Positions 1-8,934 are shown, counted from the first letter of the stretch. The stretch: 64,000 nt of DNA from Kitasatospora cineracea (GCF_003751605.1 NZ_RJVJ01000001.1:868001-932000), one strand, 5' to 3'. Program-made: numbers and translations. Notes: a model not told the origin generated them from the letters alone.

Positions 1-438
1 CACCTCCAGGTACCCGCTGCGCCCGTAGAACTTCTCCAGCCCGTGCCCGCCGCGCAGCGTCAGCCGCAGCCCGGCCAGCCCCCACCCCCGGGCCACCCGC
101 TCCGCCTCCGCCAGCAACTGCGCCCCGTAGCCGCGGCCCTGGAAGTCGGGGTGCACCATCACCCGCTTCAGCATCCGCCAGTGGTCCATCAGGTCGAAGC
201 GCATGTCCTCGAAGAAGACCACCGCGGCGACCCGCCCGCCCGGCTCGTGGCCGACCAGCAGCCGGTCCGGCCCCAGCGCCCCGAACTGCCGCTCCGCGAC
301 CGGCCGGACCTGCGCCGCCTCCACCGGCGGCACGAACCCCACCGCGCCCCCGGCGTTGGACACGTCCGTCCACAGCTGCGTGATCTCCTCGCGCAACGCG
401 GGCGTCGGGTCCGGGTCCAGCACGAATCGCAAGGTCAT
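1..438 (-). CDS. GNAT family N-acetyltransferase (C-terminus cut by window edge)
   Basis: Reading from the ATG at 438 towards base 1 gives an open frame of 146 codons with no stop. The translation contains the acetyl-CoA-binding motif A of GNAT enzymes (VMVHPDFQGRGYGAQLL, about residues 97-113) and a later FYGRSGY segment typical of motif B. The acetyl acceptor cannot be read from the sequence. The gene lies 9 bases from the stop of the upstream MFS gene at 448 and runs in the same direction, so the two are probably co-transcribed. Confidence 0.85.
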   Translation of the reverse strand, partial: MTLRFVLDPDPTPALREEITQLWTDVSNAGGAVGFVPPVEAAQVRPVAERQFGALGPDRLLVGHEPGGRVAAVVFFEDMRFDLMDHWRMLKRVMVHPDFQGRGYGAQLLAEAERVARGWGLAGLRLTLRGGHGLEKFYGRSGYLEV

Positions 439-447
439 GCGGCCAGC

Positions 448-1770
448 CTAGACGGGCGCGCCCGCACCCCCCGTGCCCGCTCGGCGCAGCGCCAGGCAGC
501 AGCCCACGGCCACCGCGCACAGCGCGCCCGCCGCGTACCAGGTGCTGTCGTAGTCGCCGAAGCTGTCGCGGGCCAGCCCCGCCAGGCCGGCCACCGCGGC
601 GGCGCCGACCTGGTGGGCGGCCAGCACCCAGCCGAAGACGATCGGGGCGTCCGGGCCGAAGTGGCGGCGGCAGAGCGCGACGGTGGGCGGGACGGTGGCC
701 ACCCAGTCGAGGCCGTAGAAGATCACGAAGGCCAGGATCGGCGGCCGCAGGCTCTCGCCGAACAGGGCGGGCAGGCAGGCCAGCGAGAGCCCGCGCAGCG
801 CGTAGTAGACGACCAGCAGCCGGACCGGCTCGAAGCGGTCGGTGAACCAGCCGCTGGCGATCGTCCCGGCGACGTCGAAGACGCCGATCAGGGCGAGCAG
901 CGAGGCGCCGGTGGTGACCGGCATGCCGTGGTCGTGGGCGGCCGGGATGAAGTGGGTGCCGACCAGGCCGACGGTGGTGGCGCCGCAGATGGCGAAGGAG
1001 CCGGCCAGCAGCCAGAACGCCCGCACCCGCAGCGCCCCGCGCAGCACCCGCAGCGAGCGGGCGACCGCCGACCCGTCGGTGGCCGGCGGCGGCGGGGCCG
1101 AGGTCGCGCCGTAGGGCAACTGCCCGACGTCGGCCGGGTGTTCGCGCATCAGCAGCAGGACGGGGACGGCCACCGCGGTGGCGCAGAGCGAGACCACCAC
1201 GACGGCCGTCCGCCAGCCGTGCCGCTCGACGAGCGCGGCGAGCACCGGCATGAAGACCAGGTTCCCGGCCGCGCCGGCCGCGGTGAGGACGCCGGTGACC
1301 AGGCCCTGCCGGGCCTCGAACCAGCGGCCGGAGATGGTGGTGGCGAAGGCCCCGGCCATCGAGCCGCTGCCGAGGCCGACCAGCACGCCCCAGCACAGGA
1401 TCAGCTGCCAGGGGTGGGTCATCAGCATGGTGAGCCCGGCGCCGGTGGAGATGGTCAGCAGCGCGCAGACCACCACCGGCCGGACGCCGAAGCGGTCCAT
1501 CAGGGCGGCGGCGAACGGCGCGGTGAGGCCGTAGAGGGCGAGGTTGACCGAGACGGCGCTGGAGATGGTGGCGCGGGACCAGCCGAACTCGTTGTGCAGG
1601 GCGTCCATCATCAGGCTGGGCGTGGAACGGAACCCGGCCGAGCCGATCAGCACGACCAGCGAGACGGCCACCACGATCCAGCCGTAGTGGACCCGGGGGG
1701 TGCGGCGGGGGCGGGGCGGGCCCCCGGCCGGTTCCGCGGCGGGGGCGGGGGTGAGTTCCAGTTCCTTCAC
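448..1770 (-). CDS. MFS transporter, MFS_1/monocarboxylate-like
   Basis: A protein of 440 residues from a GTG start at 1770. The N-terminus is cytoplasmic and proline/arginine-rich, then about twelve hydrophobic segments begin with HYGWIVVAVSLVVLIG. The pattern GWSRATISSAVSVN after the first helix, and the two-times-six helix layout, match bacterial MFS_1 members of the oxalate/formate or monocarboxylate branch. A long central cytoplasmic loop (about residues 220-245) separates the halves. The substrate cannot be inferred. Downstream on the same strand is the truncated GNAT gene; upstream another MFS gene ends in the same direction after an 84-base gap. Confidence 0.85.
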   Translation of the reverse strand: MKELELTPAPAAEPAGGPPRPRRTPRVHYGWIVVAVSLVVLIGSAGFRSTPSLMMDALHNEFGWSRATISSAVSVNLALYGLTAPFAAALMDRFGVRPVVVCALLTISTGAGLTMLMTHPWQLILCWGVLVGLGSGSMAGAFATTISGRWFEARQGLVTGVLTAAGAAGNLVFMPVLAALVERHGWRTAVVVVSLCATAVAVPVLLLMREHPADVGQLPYGATSAPPPPATDGSAVARSLRVLRGALRVRAFWLLAGSFAICGATTVGLVGTHFIPAAHDHGMPVTTGASLLALIGVFDVAGTIASGWFTDRFEPVRLLVVYYALRGLSLACLPALFGESLRPPILAFVIFYGLDWVATVPPTVALCRRHFGPDAPIVFGWVLAAHQVGAAAVAGLAGLARDSFGDYDSTWYAAGALCAVAVGCCLALRRAGTGGAGAPV

Positions 1771-1854
1771 CCGTCCGAGTCTCCCGGTCCGGCCCCGCCG
1801 CCACGACGGCTCCGGCTGCCACGAATGCCCGAATTCCTGACAGCGGGCGGCCGT

Positions 1855-3129
1855 TCAGTGCCCGGAGGCCACCGCCCCGCCGTCGGGCACCCGGCGCAGG
1901 CCGCGGATCGGCGGGCTGAGCAGCAGCGTCGCGGCGACGGCCAGGGTGACGACGCCGCCGATCAGGTACACCCGGGTCGCGCCCAGGGCGTCGACGGCGG
2001 GCCCGGCCAGCGCGGAGCCGATCGGGAACATGCAGACGGAGCCCGCCACCTCGTACGCGTGGATCCGGTTGAGCACCTCGCCGGGCACCTGGGTCTGCAC
2101 GCTGGTGGCCCACATGACGCCCCAGAAGCTGATGCCGATGCCGGAGACCAGCTGGGCGGTGCCGAGCAGCGGCCAGGGCAGTCCGGCCGCGAACGCGAAC
2201 TGCTGGACGGCGAAGGTGAACAGGGCCACCGCGCCGGCCGCGAGCGGGCGGGTCGGCTTGACCCGGATCGCCAGCAGGCCGCCGATCACGGTGCCCGCGC
2301 CGAACATGCCGTTGATCAGGCCGTAGACGGTGCCGCCCTCGCGCGCGATGACCTGGCCGGCCACCACCGGGCCGAGCGGGCCCCAGGAGAGCACGGTGAA
2401 GGCCATCCAGATCAGGATGACGCCCCACATCCAGCTGCGGGACCAGAACTCGTGCCAGCCGCCGACCAGGTTGCGCCACAGGCTGTCGCCGGGCGGCGGG
2501 GCGGGGACCGGGCCGAGCCGCAGCGCGAGCAGGCAGCAGGCGCTGATCGCGTACATCACGGCGGCGATCACCATCACCCAGCCGGTGGAGGCGGCGGCGA
2601 GCAGGCCGGCCAGCGGCGGGCCGACCAGGGTGGTGAGCGCCTCGGAGATCCGCAGCACGCCGTTGGCGCCCTGCACGTCGGTGGAGACCAGCGGGACGGT
2701 GGAGGCCGCGCCGGGCTGGAACATCGCGGCGGCGGTCCCGGCCAGTGCGAGCAGCAGGTAGAGCTGCCAGAGCTGGTCGACGCCGCGGAAGAAGAGCAGC
2801 GCGAGCAGGATCCGGGTGGTGAGGTTGAGCAGGTCCGCGAAGATCATCAGCCGCCGGGCGGTGAACCGGTCGGCCAGCACGCCGCCGAACAGCACCAGTC
2901 CGGCGAACGGGCCGAGCAGGAAGGCCATGGCGAACCCGACCGTGGAGGTCGAGTGGTGGGCGGCGATCAGGCCGGCCGAGACGGCGACGGGGAGCATCGC
3001 GTCGCTCAGCAGTCCGGCCGAGCGGGCGGTGAAGTAGAGGCGGAAGTTGCCCGACCAGATCGCGGGCGGTTTCACTGCGCTGACCTGCGGGATGGGGGCG
3101 GCGTGTAGTTCGGGTGCGGTCACCAGCAC
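1855..3129 (-). CDS. MFS transporter, EntS-like/MFS_3 type
   Basis: About 424 residues with twelve hydrophobic segments. It opens with WSGNFRLYFTARSAGLLSD and has the FGGVLADRFTARRLMI loop-2/3 motif of MFS_3 exporters (enterobactin exporter and macrolide efflux types). The frame stays open up to 3174, so several GTG starts are possible (3174, 3129, 3123). None has a clear ribosome site. I chose 3129 because a DasR-like operator occupies 3133-3148, which would otherwise lie inside the coding region. The role is probably efflux of a small molecule, substrate unknown. Confidence 0.8.
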   Translation of the reverse strand: MLVTAPELHAAPIPQVSAVKPPAIWSGNFRLYFTARSAGLLSDAMLPVAVSAGLIAAHHSTSTVGFAMAFLLGPFAGLVLFGGVLADRFTARRLMIFADLLNLTTRILLALLFFRGVDQLWQLYLLLALAGTAAAMFQPGAASTVPLVSTDVQGANGVLRISEALTTLVGPPLAGLLAAASTGWVMVIAAVMYAISACCLLALRLGPVPAPPPGDSLWRNLVGGWHEFWSRSWMWGVILIWMAFTVLSWGPLGPVVAGQVIAREGGTVYGLINGMFGAGTVIGGLLAIRVKPTRPLAAGAVALFTFAVQQFAFAAGLPWPLLGTAQLVSGIGISFWGVMWATSVQTQVPGEVLNRIHAYEVAGSVCMFPIGSALAGPAVDALGATRVYLIGGVVTLAVAATLLLSPPIRGLRRVPDGGAVASGH

Positions 3130-3132
3130 AGT

Positions 3133-3148
3133 TTTGGTGTAGACCACT
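3133..3148. promoter_or_regulatory. Candidate dre site (DasR operator)
   Basis: The plus strand reads TTTGGTGTAGACCACT. This agrees at 13 of 16 positions with the palindromic DasR-responsive element ACTGGTCTAGACCACT known from Streptomyces. It sits just before the candidate starts of the MFS gene at 1855-3129. A second dre-like site lies at 12694-12709. If functional, this exporter would be under N-acetylglucosamine/DasR control. Confidence 0.45.
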
Positions 3149-3516
3149 GCCGGTTTCCAGTGATTTCGGGTCACGATGCGGCGTCTGCGCGCCGGGTGAC
3201 CGCACGACGGCCCGCCGTGCGCACCCCGAGCACGGCACGGCGGACCGCCGTCCGGTCGGCGTCCGGGCCCTGAAGCCGTGACGCCCGGGCGGCCCGATTT
3301 CGCCGAGGTTCCGGACGGGGTCGGCCAACGACCCCCTGAGTGTCGGCACCGCCCGGTCTCCCTCGGCGTCCCCTCGCAACGGGCGCCGCACCCAAGAGTG
3401 ATCAGTCGGATACGTCACGTCAATGGGTTGTCCGAAATTCAGACAGGGTTGCCCGGGGCGTGGGCCGCGCGCAACCGGCGCGCGGCGCCGGGGACGGCCC
3501 CCGGGGCCGTCCCCGC
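3149..3516. other. Intergenic region with operator-like palindrome and hairpin
   Basis: No convincing gene is present. An imperfect 17-bp palindrome, TGTCCGAAATTCAGACA, lies at 3429-3445 (TGTC, spacer, GACA; one mismatched pair). On the minus strand a TTGACG hexamer lies at about 3417-3422, which could serve the MFS gene downstream. A perfect 12-bp hairpin at 3490-3501/3503-3514 sits directly behind the stop codon of the gene ending at 3517. Confidence 0.4.
3490..3514 (-). terminator. Hairpin terminator of ATP-binding protein gene
   Basis: GGGGACGGCCCC, one base, then its exact reverse complement. It starts 3 bases beyond the stop codon at 3517-3519 of the minus-strand gene. No T-tract follows, as is usual for actinomycete terminators. 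Confidence 0.7.
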
Positions 3517-3984
3517 TCAGCGGGCCGAGGCCACCGGGGCCGCCGGCTGCGCGGCCGCCGCGCAGGGCGCCCCGTCCGGGCCGCCGATCTCGCACCACAC
3601 CCGCTTGCCGGAGCCGTCCGGGTACCAGCCCCAGCGCTCGCAGAGCAGCTCGACCAGCTCCAGGCCGCGGCCGTTGGTGGCGTCCTCGTCGGCCCCGGCG
3701 TGCCGCGGCGCGGGGGCGGTGCGGCTGGCGTCGGCGACCTCCACCCGGACCGGCGCGGGCGCGGCGGCGGGGTCGACCGGCAGCAGCAGTCTGAGCACCG
3801 CCGGGTGGCCGGTGTGCACCACCGCGTTGGTGACCAGTTCGGAGACCACCAGCACCAGGGTCTCGGCCACCGGGGAGTCCTGGTCGATCCCGCCGGCCCG
3901 CAGCCGGTCGCGGACCCACCGCCTGGCCCGTGCCACCTCCGCCGGGTCCGCCTGGACCGCCAGCTGTACCTGGAGTACCTGCAC
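3517..3984 (-). CDS. ATP-binding protein, RsbW-like HATPase (anti-sigma/regulatory kinase family)
   Basis: 155 residues from GTG at 3984. The frame is open further upstream, but similarity-like features begin only here. The Bergerat ATP-binding fold is visible: N-box VSELVTNAVVHTG and G-box ATNGRGLELVELLCERWG. This is the large streptomycete family of single-domain RsbW/SpoIIAB-like proteins that bind sigma or anti-sigma partners. The usual partner gene (XRE plus DUF397) is not adjacent, so the target is unknown. A strong hairpin follows the stop. Confidence 0.8.
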   Translation of the reverse strand: MQVLQVQLAVQADPAEVARARRWVRDRLRAGGIDQDSPVAETLVLVVSELVTNAVVHTGHPAVLRLLLPVDPAAAPAPVRVEVADASRTAPAPRHAGADEDATNGRGLELVELLCERWGWYPDGSGKRVWCEIGGPDGAPCAAAAQPAAPVASAR

Positions 3985-4373
3985 CGTTCCACCACCCGCA
4001 CTAGGTATTCGGCCCGCTTGATCCCGCCGGTCCGGTCGGCCGCACGGAGCGGAGGTCACCGACCGGGACTGCCCATGGCATCGACACGAATACGCCCCAG
4101 AATGATTCCGCGACCGGGTCGCAGCAAGAGCTTCGGGCATATTCCAGCGTTCGGGGGACGGCTCGGTGCATACTGTCCCGCTCACCCTGCCGGGGTTCGC
4201 ACGACCGGTCGGCGGCACCGCCCTCGCGGGTACCCCCGACCGTACCGCCGGGGGGCGCTCCGGCACCGTCCCGCCACGGGCGAACCACCCTTCCTACAAA
4301 TGTCCGACGGGCCTCGAACGTCCGGGCCCCGTACGGGGGAAGGGTGCTGAACGGGCGTCAGGCGGGCCCGCCG
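3985..4373. other. Intergenic region with one weak small-ORF candidate
   Basis: Between the ATP-binding gene and purU. A minus-strand ATG at 4171 opens a 56-codon frame ending at 4001 (begins MHRAVPRTLEYARSS). It has no good ribosome site and no recognisable domain, so I do not call it a gene. The AT-richer patch around 4095-4175 more likely holds promoter elements for the gene at 3517-3984. Confidence 0.3.
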
Positions 4374-5237
4374 TCAGGCGAACACCACCGTGCGGGTGCC
4401 GTTCAGCAGCACCCGGCGCTCGCTGTGCCACTTCACCGCGCGGGCCAGCGCCTGGCACTCGACGTCCCGGCCGAGCGCCACCAGCTGCTCGGGGGTGACG
4501 TCGTGGGTGACCCGGGCGACCTCCTGCTCGATGATCGGGCCCTCGTCCAGGTCCGCGGTGACGTAGTGCGCGGTGGCGCCGATCAGCTTCACGCCCCGGG
4601 CGTGCGCCTGGTGGTACGGCTTGGCGCCCTTGAAGCTCGGCAGGAAGGAGTGGTGGATGTTGATGACCCGTCCGGAGAGCGCCTTGCACAGGTCGTCCGA
4701 GAGCACCTGCATGTAGCGGGCCAGCACCACCAGGTCGATCCGCTGCTCGGCGACCAGGTCGAGCAGCCGCTGCTCGGCGTCCGCCTTGGTGTCCTTGGTC
4801 ACCGGAAGGTGGTGGAACGGGATGCCGTACGACTCGGTCAGCTCGCGGAAGTCGGTGTGGTTGGAGACCACGCCGGCGATCTCCACCGGCAGCGCCCCGA
4901 TCCGGGTGCGGAACAGCAGGTCGTTCAGGCAGTGCCCGAACTTGGAGACCATCAGCAGCACCCGCATCCGCTCCGCGGACTCGTGGATCTGCCACTCCAT
5001 CCGGAACGAGGCGCCGACCGCCGCGAAGCTCGCCCGGAGCTTCTCCGCGGTCACCGGCTGCTCGGCCGAGAAGTGCACCCGCATGAAGAACAGGCCGGTG
5101 CCGCCGTCGCCGAACTGCTGGCTGTCGATGATGTTGCAGCCCGTCATGAACAGGTAGCTGGAGACCGCGTGCACGATGCCCTGCTTGTCGGGGCAGGACA
5201 GCGTCAGGACGTACTGGGAGCGGACGGTCTCTTCCAT
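4374..5237 (-). CDS. purU: Formyltetrahydrofolate deformylase
   Basis: Hydrolyses 10-formyl-THF to formate and THF, balancing one-carbon pools for purine synthesis. The N-terminal ACT domain starts at YVLTLSCPDKQGIVHAVSSY (residues about 7-26). The C-terminal formyltransferase domain contains INIHHSFLPSFKGAKPYHQA and the catalytic HYVTADLDEGPIIEQ segment with its Asp. I chose ATG 5237 (MEETVRSQYVL, 287 residues), which fits the usual family length. The longer frame to 5279 adds an unconserved tail. Confidence 0.95.
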   Translation of the reverse strand: MEETVRSQYVLTLSCPDKQGIVHAVSSYLFMTGCNIIDSQQFGDGGTGLFFMRVHFSAEQPVTAEKLRASFAAVGASFRMEWQIHESAERMRVLLMVSKFGHCLNDLLFRTRIGALPVEIAGVVSNHTDFRELTESYGIPFHHLPVTKDTKADAEQRLLDLVAEQRIDLVVLARYMQVLSDDLCKALSGRVINIHHSFLPSFKGAKPYHQAHARGVKLIGATAHYVTADLDEGPIIEQEVARVTHDVTPEQLVALGRDVECQALARAVKWHSERRVLLNGTRTVVFA

Positions 5238-5352
5238 CGTGCGGGGCCCCGTTTCTCGGCTCGGGTGGGTGGACGGCAACGGCCCAGCCTGGCACAGATC
5301 GCCCCGCCGCGGGGCCGCCGACCGCCACCCGAGACTCCCCCGCCGCCGCCGG

Positions 5353-5799
5353 TCAGCCGCGCGCGGTCAGCCGCCCCAGCTCCGCCGGCGAGCAGGGCGG
5401 CAGGTCCGGGTCGTCGCCGTCGGCCACCGCCAGCCGGTAGTGCGCCTCGCGGGCCGCCCGCACCGCCTCCGGCCAGTCCGGGTGGCCCAGGTACGCGGCG
5501 GCCGGGGCGTCCGCGCCGACCTGGTGCACGATCCGCAGCACCCGCAGCACCGCGCCGTCCACCGCGACCGCCTCCGCGGAGTCCCGGAACACCGAGCCGA
5601 CGTACTTCTCCGCCGACCAGCGGTCCAGCCAGCTGTCCTCCACCAGCCGGTACACGGCGTCGGTGAGGTCGCCGTACCCGCCGGGGCCGTCCAGCCAGGC
5701 CGCCCGCTGGAAACCGGGGTCGGAGAACATGTGCAGCGCCGAGCGGATCCGGGCCCGCCAGCGCCACCAGGGCAGATCGCTCAGGGGCATGCCGCCCAT
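5353..5799 (-). CDS. Conserved hypothetical protein, Streptomyces purU neighbour
   Basis: About 148 residues from ATG 5799 (5790 and 5871 are alternatives). Soluble, with no signal peptide. It has a Trp/Arg-rich start (LPWWRWRARIRSALHMF) and a helical body ending in CSPAELGRLTARG. I do not recognise a named domain. A gene of this kind follows purU in streptomycetes, which supports it being real. It ends 115 bases before purU begins, on the same strand, so weak co-expression is possible. Confidence 0.65.
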   Translation of the reverse strand: MGGMPLSDLPWWRWRARIRSALHMFSDPGFQRAAWLDGPGGYGDLTDAVYRLVEDSWLDRWSAEKYVGSVFRDSAEAVAVDGAVLRVLRIVHQVGADAPAAAYLGHPDWPEAVRAAREAHYRLAVADGDDPDLPPCSPAELGRLTARG

Positions 5800-6086
5800 G
5801 GTGCTGGAGCGGCCGCCCGTTCGAGAAGTGCTTCGGGCAGACCGGTACGCGGAATCCATGCTGTCTGACACGGGAGTCGATCGTACGTTCCCGGCCCCGC
5901 CCGCTCCACACCCCTCCCTCTACACGCGTCACGCACCGGTGGCGCTCCGTGTTACTCCCCCGTTGGCGATCCGTTCACATCACGTCCCTCTCGGCGTGCC
6001 CGGTGGCCACCACCCTTGATCCGCCGAGCCTGCGCAACGGAGCACGGGACAGCCCGCAGCAGCACGTCCAGGAGGAAGAGAGCGCC

Positions 6087-7376
6087 ATGACGCGGAACGG
6101 AACCCCCCAGCCGCCCCCCGCCGTCAGCGGACGCCGCCGCGCCACCGCCGCCCTCGCGGCCTCGGCCGCGCTGCTGCCCGCCCTGCTCTCCGCCTCCGCC
6201 TGCGGAGGGCCCGCCGCCGCCGACGCCGCCGGCAAGGACGTCACCGTGATGACCTGGGCCCCGTCCGGCACCGGCGCCGCCGACCGCCCCGGCATGACCG
6301 CCCTCGCCGAGGCCGTCGGCCGCGAACTCAACGACCACGACGGCCTGGCCGGCCGCAAGGTCCGGATCCTGACCTGCAACGAGCACGACACCACCGACGG
6401 CGCCACCGCCTGCGCCGACCAGGCCGTCAACGCCCACGCGGTGGCCGTGGTCGGCTCCGCCAGCCAGTACGGCAGCAACTTCATGCCGATCCTCGAACAG
6501 GCCGGCATCCCCTTCATCGGCGGCTACGGCCTCTCCGGCCCCGAGTTCAGCAGCCCGCTCTCCTACCCGGTCAACGGCGGCCTGCCCGCCCTGGTCGCGG
6601 GCAGCGGACGCCAGCTGGTCGAGGCCGGCTGCAAGCAGATCGCCCTGATCCGCCCCGACACCCGGGCCGGCGACGCCCTGGTCAACCACCTCGGCGGCGC
6701 CGTCAAGCAGACCGGGATCAAGGTCGTCGACATCAAGGCCCCCGAGAAGTCCAACGACTACTCGCAGGAGGCCCGCCGGGCCATCGGCGACGACCGGACC
6801 GGCAACTGCCTGCTCTCCGCCCTCGGCGCCGAACCCACCGCCAACCTGCTCGACCCGTACCGCCGCGCCAACCCGAAGAACACCCAACTCGCCTCGGTCA
6901 TCGGCTCCTTCCAGCAGTCCGTGGTCGACTCCACCGGCGGCGACAACGGCCCGCTGCGCGGCGCGTACGCCACCGGCTGGTTCCCCGCCGAGTCCTCCCC
7001 CGTCTGGGACGCCCTGCGCACCACCGCCCACAACTACGGCAACGGCGCCACCATCGACGTCTCCGACCCCGGCGTGCAGACCACCTGGGTCGCCTACCAG
7101 GTGCTCCGCCAGGCCGCCGGCCGGATCGACCGCAGCAAGCCGATCACCCCCAAGGCCCTCCAGGTGATCCTCGACAGCGGCGACCCCATCGACACCGCCG
7201 GCACCACCCCGCCCCTCGGCTGGGGCATCGCCAACATGCTCCCCAGCGCCGACTCCCCCCGCCTGGTCAACACCTCGGTGACCTTCCAACGCGTCCAGAA
7301 CGGCCGCCTCACCGAACAGCACCAGGGCTTCACCGACGTCCGCTGGGTCCTCACCGGCGACACGCCCCCGGCATAA
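6087..7376 (+). CDS. ABC-transporter substrate-binding lipoprotein, branched-chain amino acid type (Peripla_BP_6)
   Basis: 429 residues starting at ATG 6087 with GGAGGAAG 9-16 bases upstream. An Arg-rich n-region and hydrophobic stretch end in a lipobox-like LLSASAC, so the mature protein is probably lipid-anchored outside the membrane. The body is a type-I periplasmic-binding fold (LivJ-like): it has the segments VVGSASQYGSNFMPILEQ and GIPFIGGYGLSG and a late TTWVAYQVLRQA helix. No permease or ATPase gene lies nearby, so it is an orphan receptor. The ligand is unknown. Confidence 0.85.
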   Translation: MTRNGTPQPPPAVSGRRRATAALAASAALLPALLSASACGGPAAADAAGKDVTVMTWAPSGTGAADRPGMTALAEAVGRELNDHDGLAGRKVRILTCNEHDTTDGATACADQAVNAHAVAVVGSASQYGSNFMPILEQAGIPFIGGYGLSGPEFSSPLSYPVNGGLPALVAGSGRQLVEAGCKQIALIRPDTRAGDALVNHLGGAVKQTGIKVVDIKAPEKSNDYSQEARRAIGDDRTGNCLLSALGAEPTANLLDPYRRANPKNTQLASVIGSFQQSVVDSTGGDNGPLRGAYATGWFPAESSPVWDALRTTAHNYGNGATIDVSDPGVQTTWVAYQVLRQAAGRIDRSKPITPKALQVILDSGDPIDTAGTTPPLGWGIANMLPSADSPRLVNTSVTFQRVQNGRLTEQHQGFTDVRWVLTGDTPPA

Positions 7377-7403
7377 CCGGCACAAGCAGGGACGCGGGGG
7401 TGA

Positions 7404-7645
7404 CTGCTGCGCGCCGGACCCTGCGAAAGCCAGGGGCACGGGGGTGACTGCTGCGCGCCAGACCCTGCGCAAGCAGGGGCGCGGGGAACTGCGCGGCCAA
7501 CCGAGCACCCACAGCCAGATCGCCTCGCAGGACAGTGTGTTGCACTGTCCCGCGACCGCACCGACGTGCGACTCCCTTCGCGCGCAGTTCCCCGCGCCCC
7601 CGGTTTCGCACCATCCCGCTCGCGCAGCAGCTCCCGCCGGAAGGC
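7404..7645. repeat. Intergenic palindromic element, copy 1, with tandem leader units
   Basis: Two direct units (7404-7447 and 7448-7488, each starting CTGCTGCGCGCC) lead into perfect 20-bp inverted arms, GGGGCGCGGGGAACTGCGCG at 7476-7495 and its complement at 7581-7600, around an 85-base loop. An inner hairpin, GGACAGTG/CACTGTCC, sits at 7530-7550. It lies between convergent genes and can terminate both. Copies 2 and 3 are at 30401-30680 and 54334-54458. Confidence 0.85.
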
Positions 7646-8785
7646 TCAGAGTTCGCCGGCGCCCTTGTCCGGCAGCCCCGTCTTCGAGGCGATCGCGCCC
7701 CACAGCTCCGCCGCCTGCTTCTTCGCCGTGGTGGCCGTGCCACTCGCGGCGTCGCCCTTGCGGAGGTGGTCGTTGTCCTTGGCCTTGCCCGGGTCGCAGC
7801 CGCCCGCCAGGTCGCCCGCCCACTGGGCGTACTCGGAGTCGGCGGTGGCGGACGCCTGCCAGGCCTGCTGGAGCTGGTCGACCAGCTTGCTGCCGTCGGC
7901 CAGCTTGTCGACCTTCAGGGCGCCGAGCTTGGTGAGCAGGTCCTGCCGCTGGCCCGCGGCGGCGGTGAGCGCGCTCTGCGCGTCCGGCAGGTTCTGGCAC
8001 TTGCCGGCCGCGGCGACCGCGTTGACGACCGAGGTGCGACTGGCGCTGGCGGTGCCGAGCAGGTCGGACATGGCCTGGGCCTGGGCCTTGGTCTCGGGGG
8101 TGACGGCGGCGTTGCCGCTGTTCGCGCTGGGGGCGTTGGCGCTCTGGCTGGCGGAGGTCCCGCCCTTCCCCTTGGCGGTGTCGTTGCTCTTGTCCCCGCC
8201 GCTGGACAGCACGCCGATCAGCACCGCGATCACCGCGACGCCGGCCACGCCCGCGCCGATCAGGATCTTCGGGTCGGGCTTGCGGCGGCCGCCGTCCGGC
8301 TGCTGGTGGCCGTTCCCGCCGTACCCGCCGTCCCCGGCGTACGCCGGCTGCTGCTGCGGGGCGCCGTAGCCGCCGCCGTAGGTGGGCTGGGCGGGCTGGG
8401 GGGCGTACCCGGGCTGCGGCTGCTGCACCGCCTGCTGTCCGCCGAAGGTCGGGTCGCCGTACCCGGGCTGCGGGCCGCCGACGGGCGGGCCGCCGGCCGG
8501 GTAGGGCGGCAGGTACTGGGTGGCGCCCTCGTCGCCCGTGGGGGCCGCGGGGGCCTGCTGCGGGGGCGTGCCCCAGTACTCGGGGCTGCCGCTCTGGCCG
8601 AGCGGCGGCGCGGACTGCTGCTGCGGGACGGGTGCCTGCGGGGGTGCGGGCGGCTGGGGCTGGGCGTACGGGGGCTGCGCGGCGGCCTGCGCCGGACTGC
8701 CCTGGCCGTCTGCGGCGGGCTCCGGTCGGAACAGGTCGTCCAGATTGAATTCGCCGGAGTTGGGATACGAGCGGCGCTGGCTCAA
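7646..8785 (-). CDS. Membrane-anchored protein with Pro/Gln/Gly/Tyr-rich cytoplasmic tail
   Basis: 379 residues. Residues 1 to about 170 are a low-complexity Pro/Gln/Gly/Tyr tail with repeated PQPGY/PQQ units. One transmembrane helix follows (ILIGAGVAGVAVIAVLIGVL). After that come a Ser/Asn/Ala-rich linker and an extracytoplasmic helical domain with two Cys (GKCQNLPDAQ and AGGCDPGKA) that could form a disulfide. No known enzymatic motif. The architecture resembles many streptomycete envelope proteins with Pro-rich N-terminal tails. Function unknown. Element copy 1 lies directly behind its stop. Confidence 0.75.
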   Translation of the reverse strand: MSQRRSYPNSGEFNLDDLFRPEPAADGQGSPAQAAAQPPYAQPQPPAPPQAPVPQQQSAPPLGQSGSPEYWGTPPQQAPAAPTGDEGATQYLPPYPAGGPPVGGPQPGYGDPTFGGQQAVQQPQPGYAPQPAQPTYGGGYGAPQQQPAYAGDGGYGGNGHQQPDGGRRKPDPKILIGAGVAGVAVIAVLIGVLSSGGDKSNDTAKGKGGTSASQSANAPSANSGNAAVTPETKAQAQAMSDLLGTASASRTSVVNAVAAAGKCQNLPDAQSALTAAAGQRQDLLTKLGALKVDKLADGSKLVDQLQQAWQASATADSEYAQWAGDLAGGCDPGKAKDNDHLRKGDAASGTATTAKKQAAELWGAIASKTGLPDKGAGEL

Positions 8786-8934
8786 CGCGATTCCTCACCT
8801 GTGCACGGCACCGGGATCCCGGGCCTTTCGGTTGCCCCGCCGGATTGCTGACGGCGGACCACAACTGCGAGGCCACGGTACCGGTTCACCGGCGCAGGTG
8901 ACTACGTGGGCTGCTGTTCTGTGCTATTGCTTCA

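Noticed and set aside
43..3108. 1021-residue plus-strand open frame covering the two MFS genes
   Set aside because: It is the antisense shadow of two well-formed membrane-protein genes; its composition (Arg/Gly/Asp/Ala-rich, no hydrophobic core) is that of reverse-strand high-GC DNA.
4001..4171. 56-codon minus-strand frame (MHRAVPRTLEYARSS start)
   Set aside because: No ribosome site or recognisable domain; kept only as a remark in the intergenic entry.
7404..7645. CRISPR-like array
   Set aside because: Only two adjacent units, no regular spacers, no cas genes; it is an inverted-repeat element with duplicated ends.
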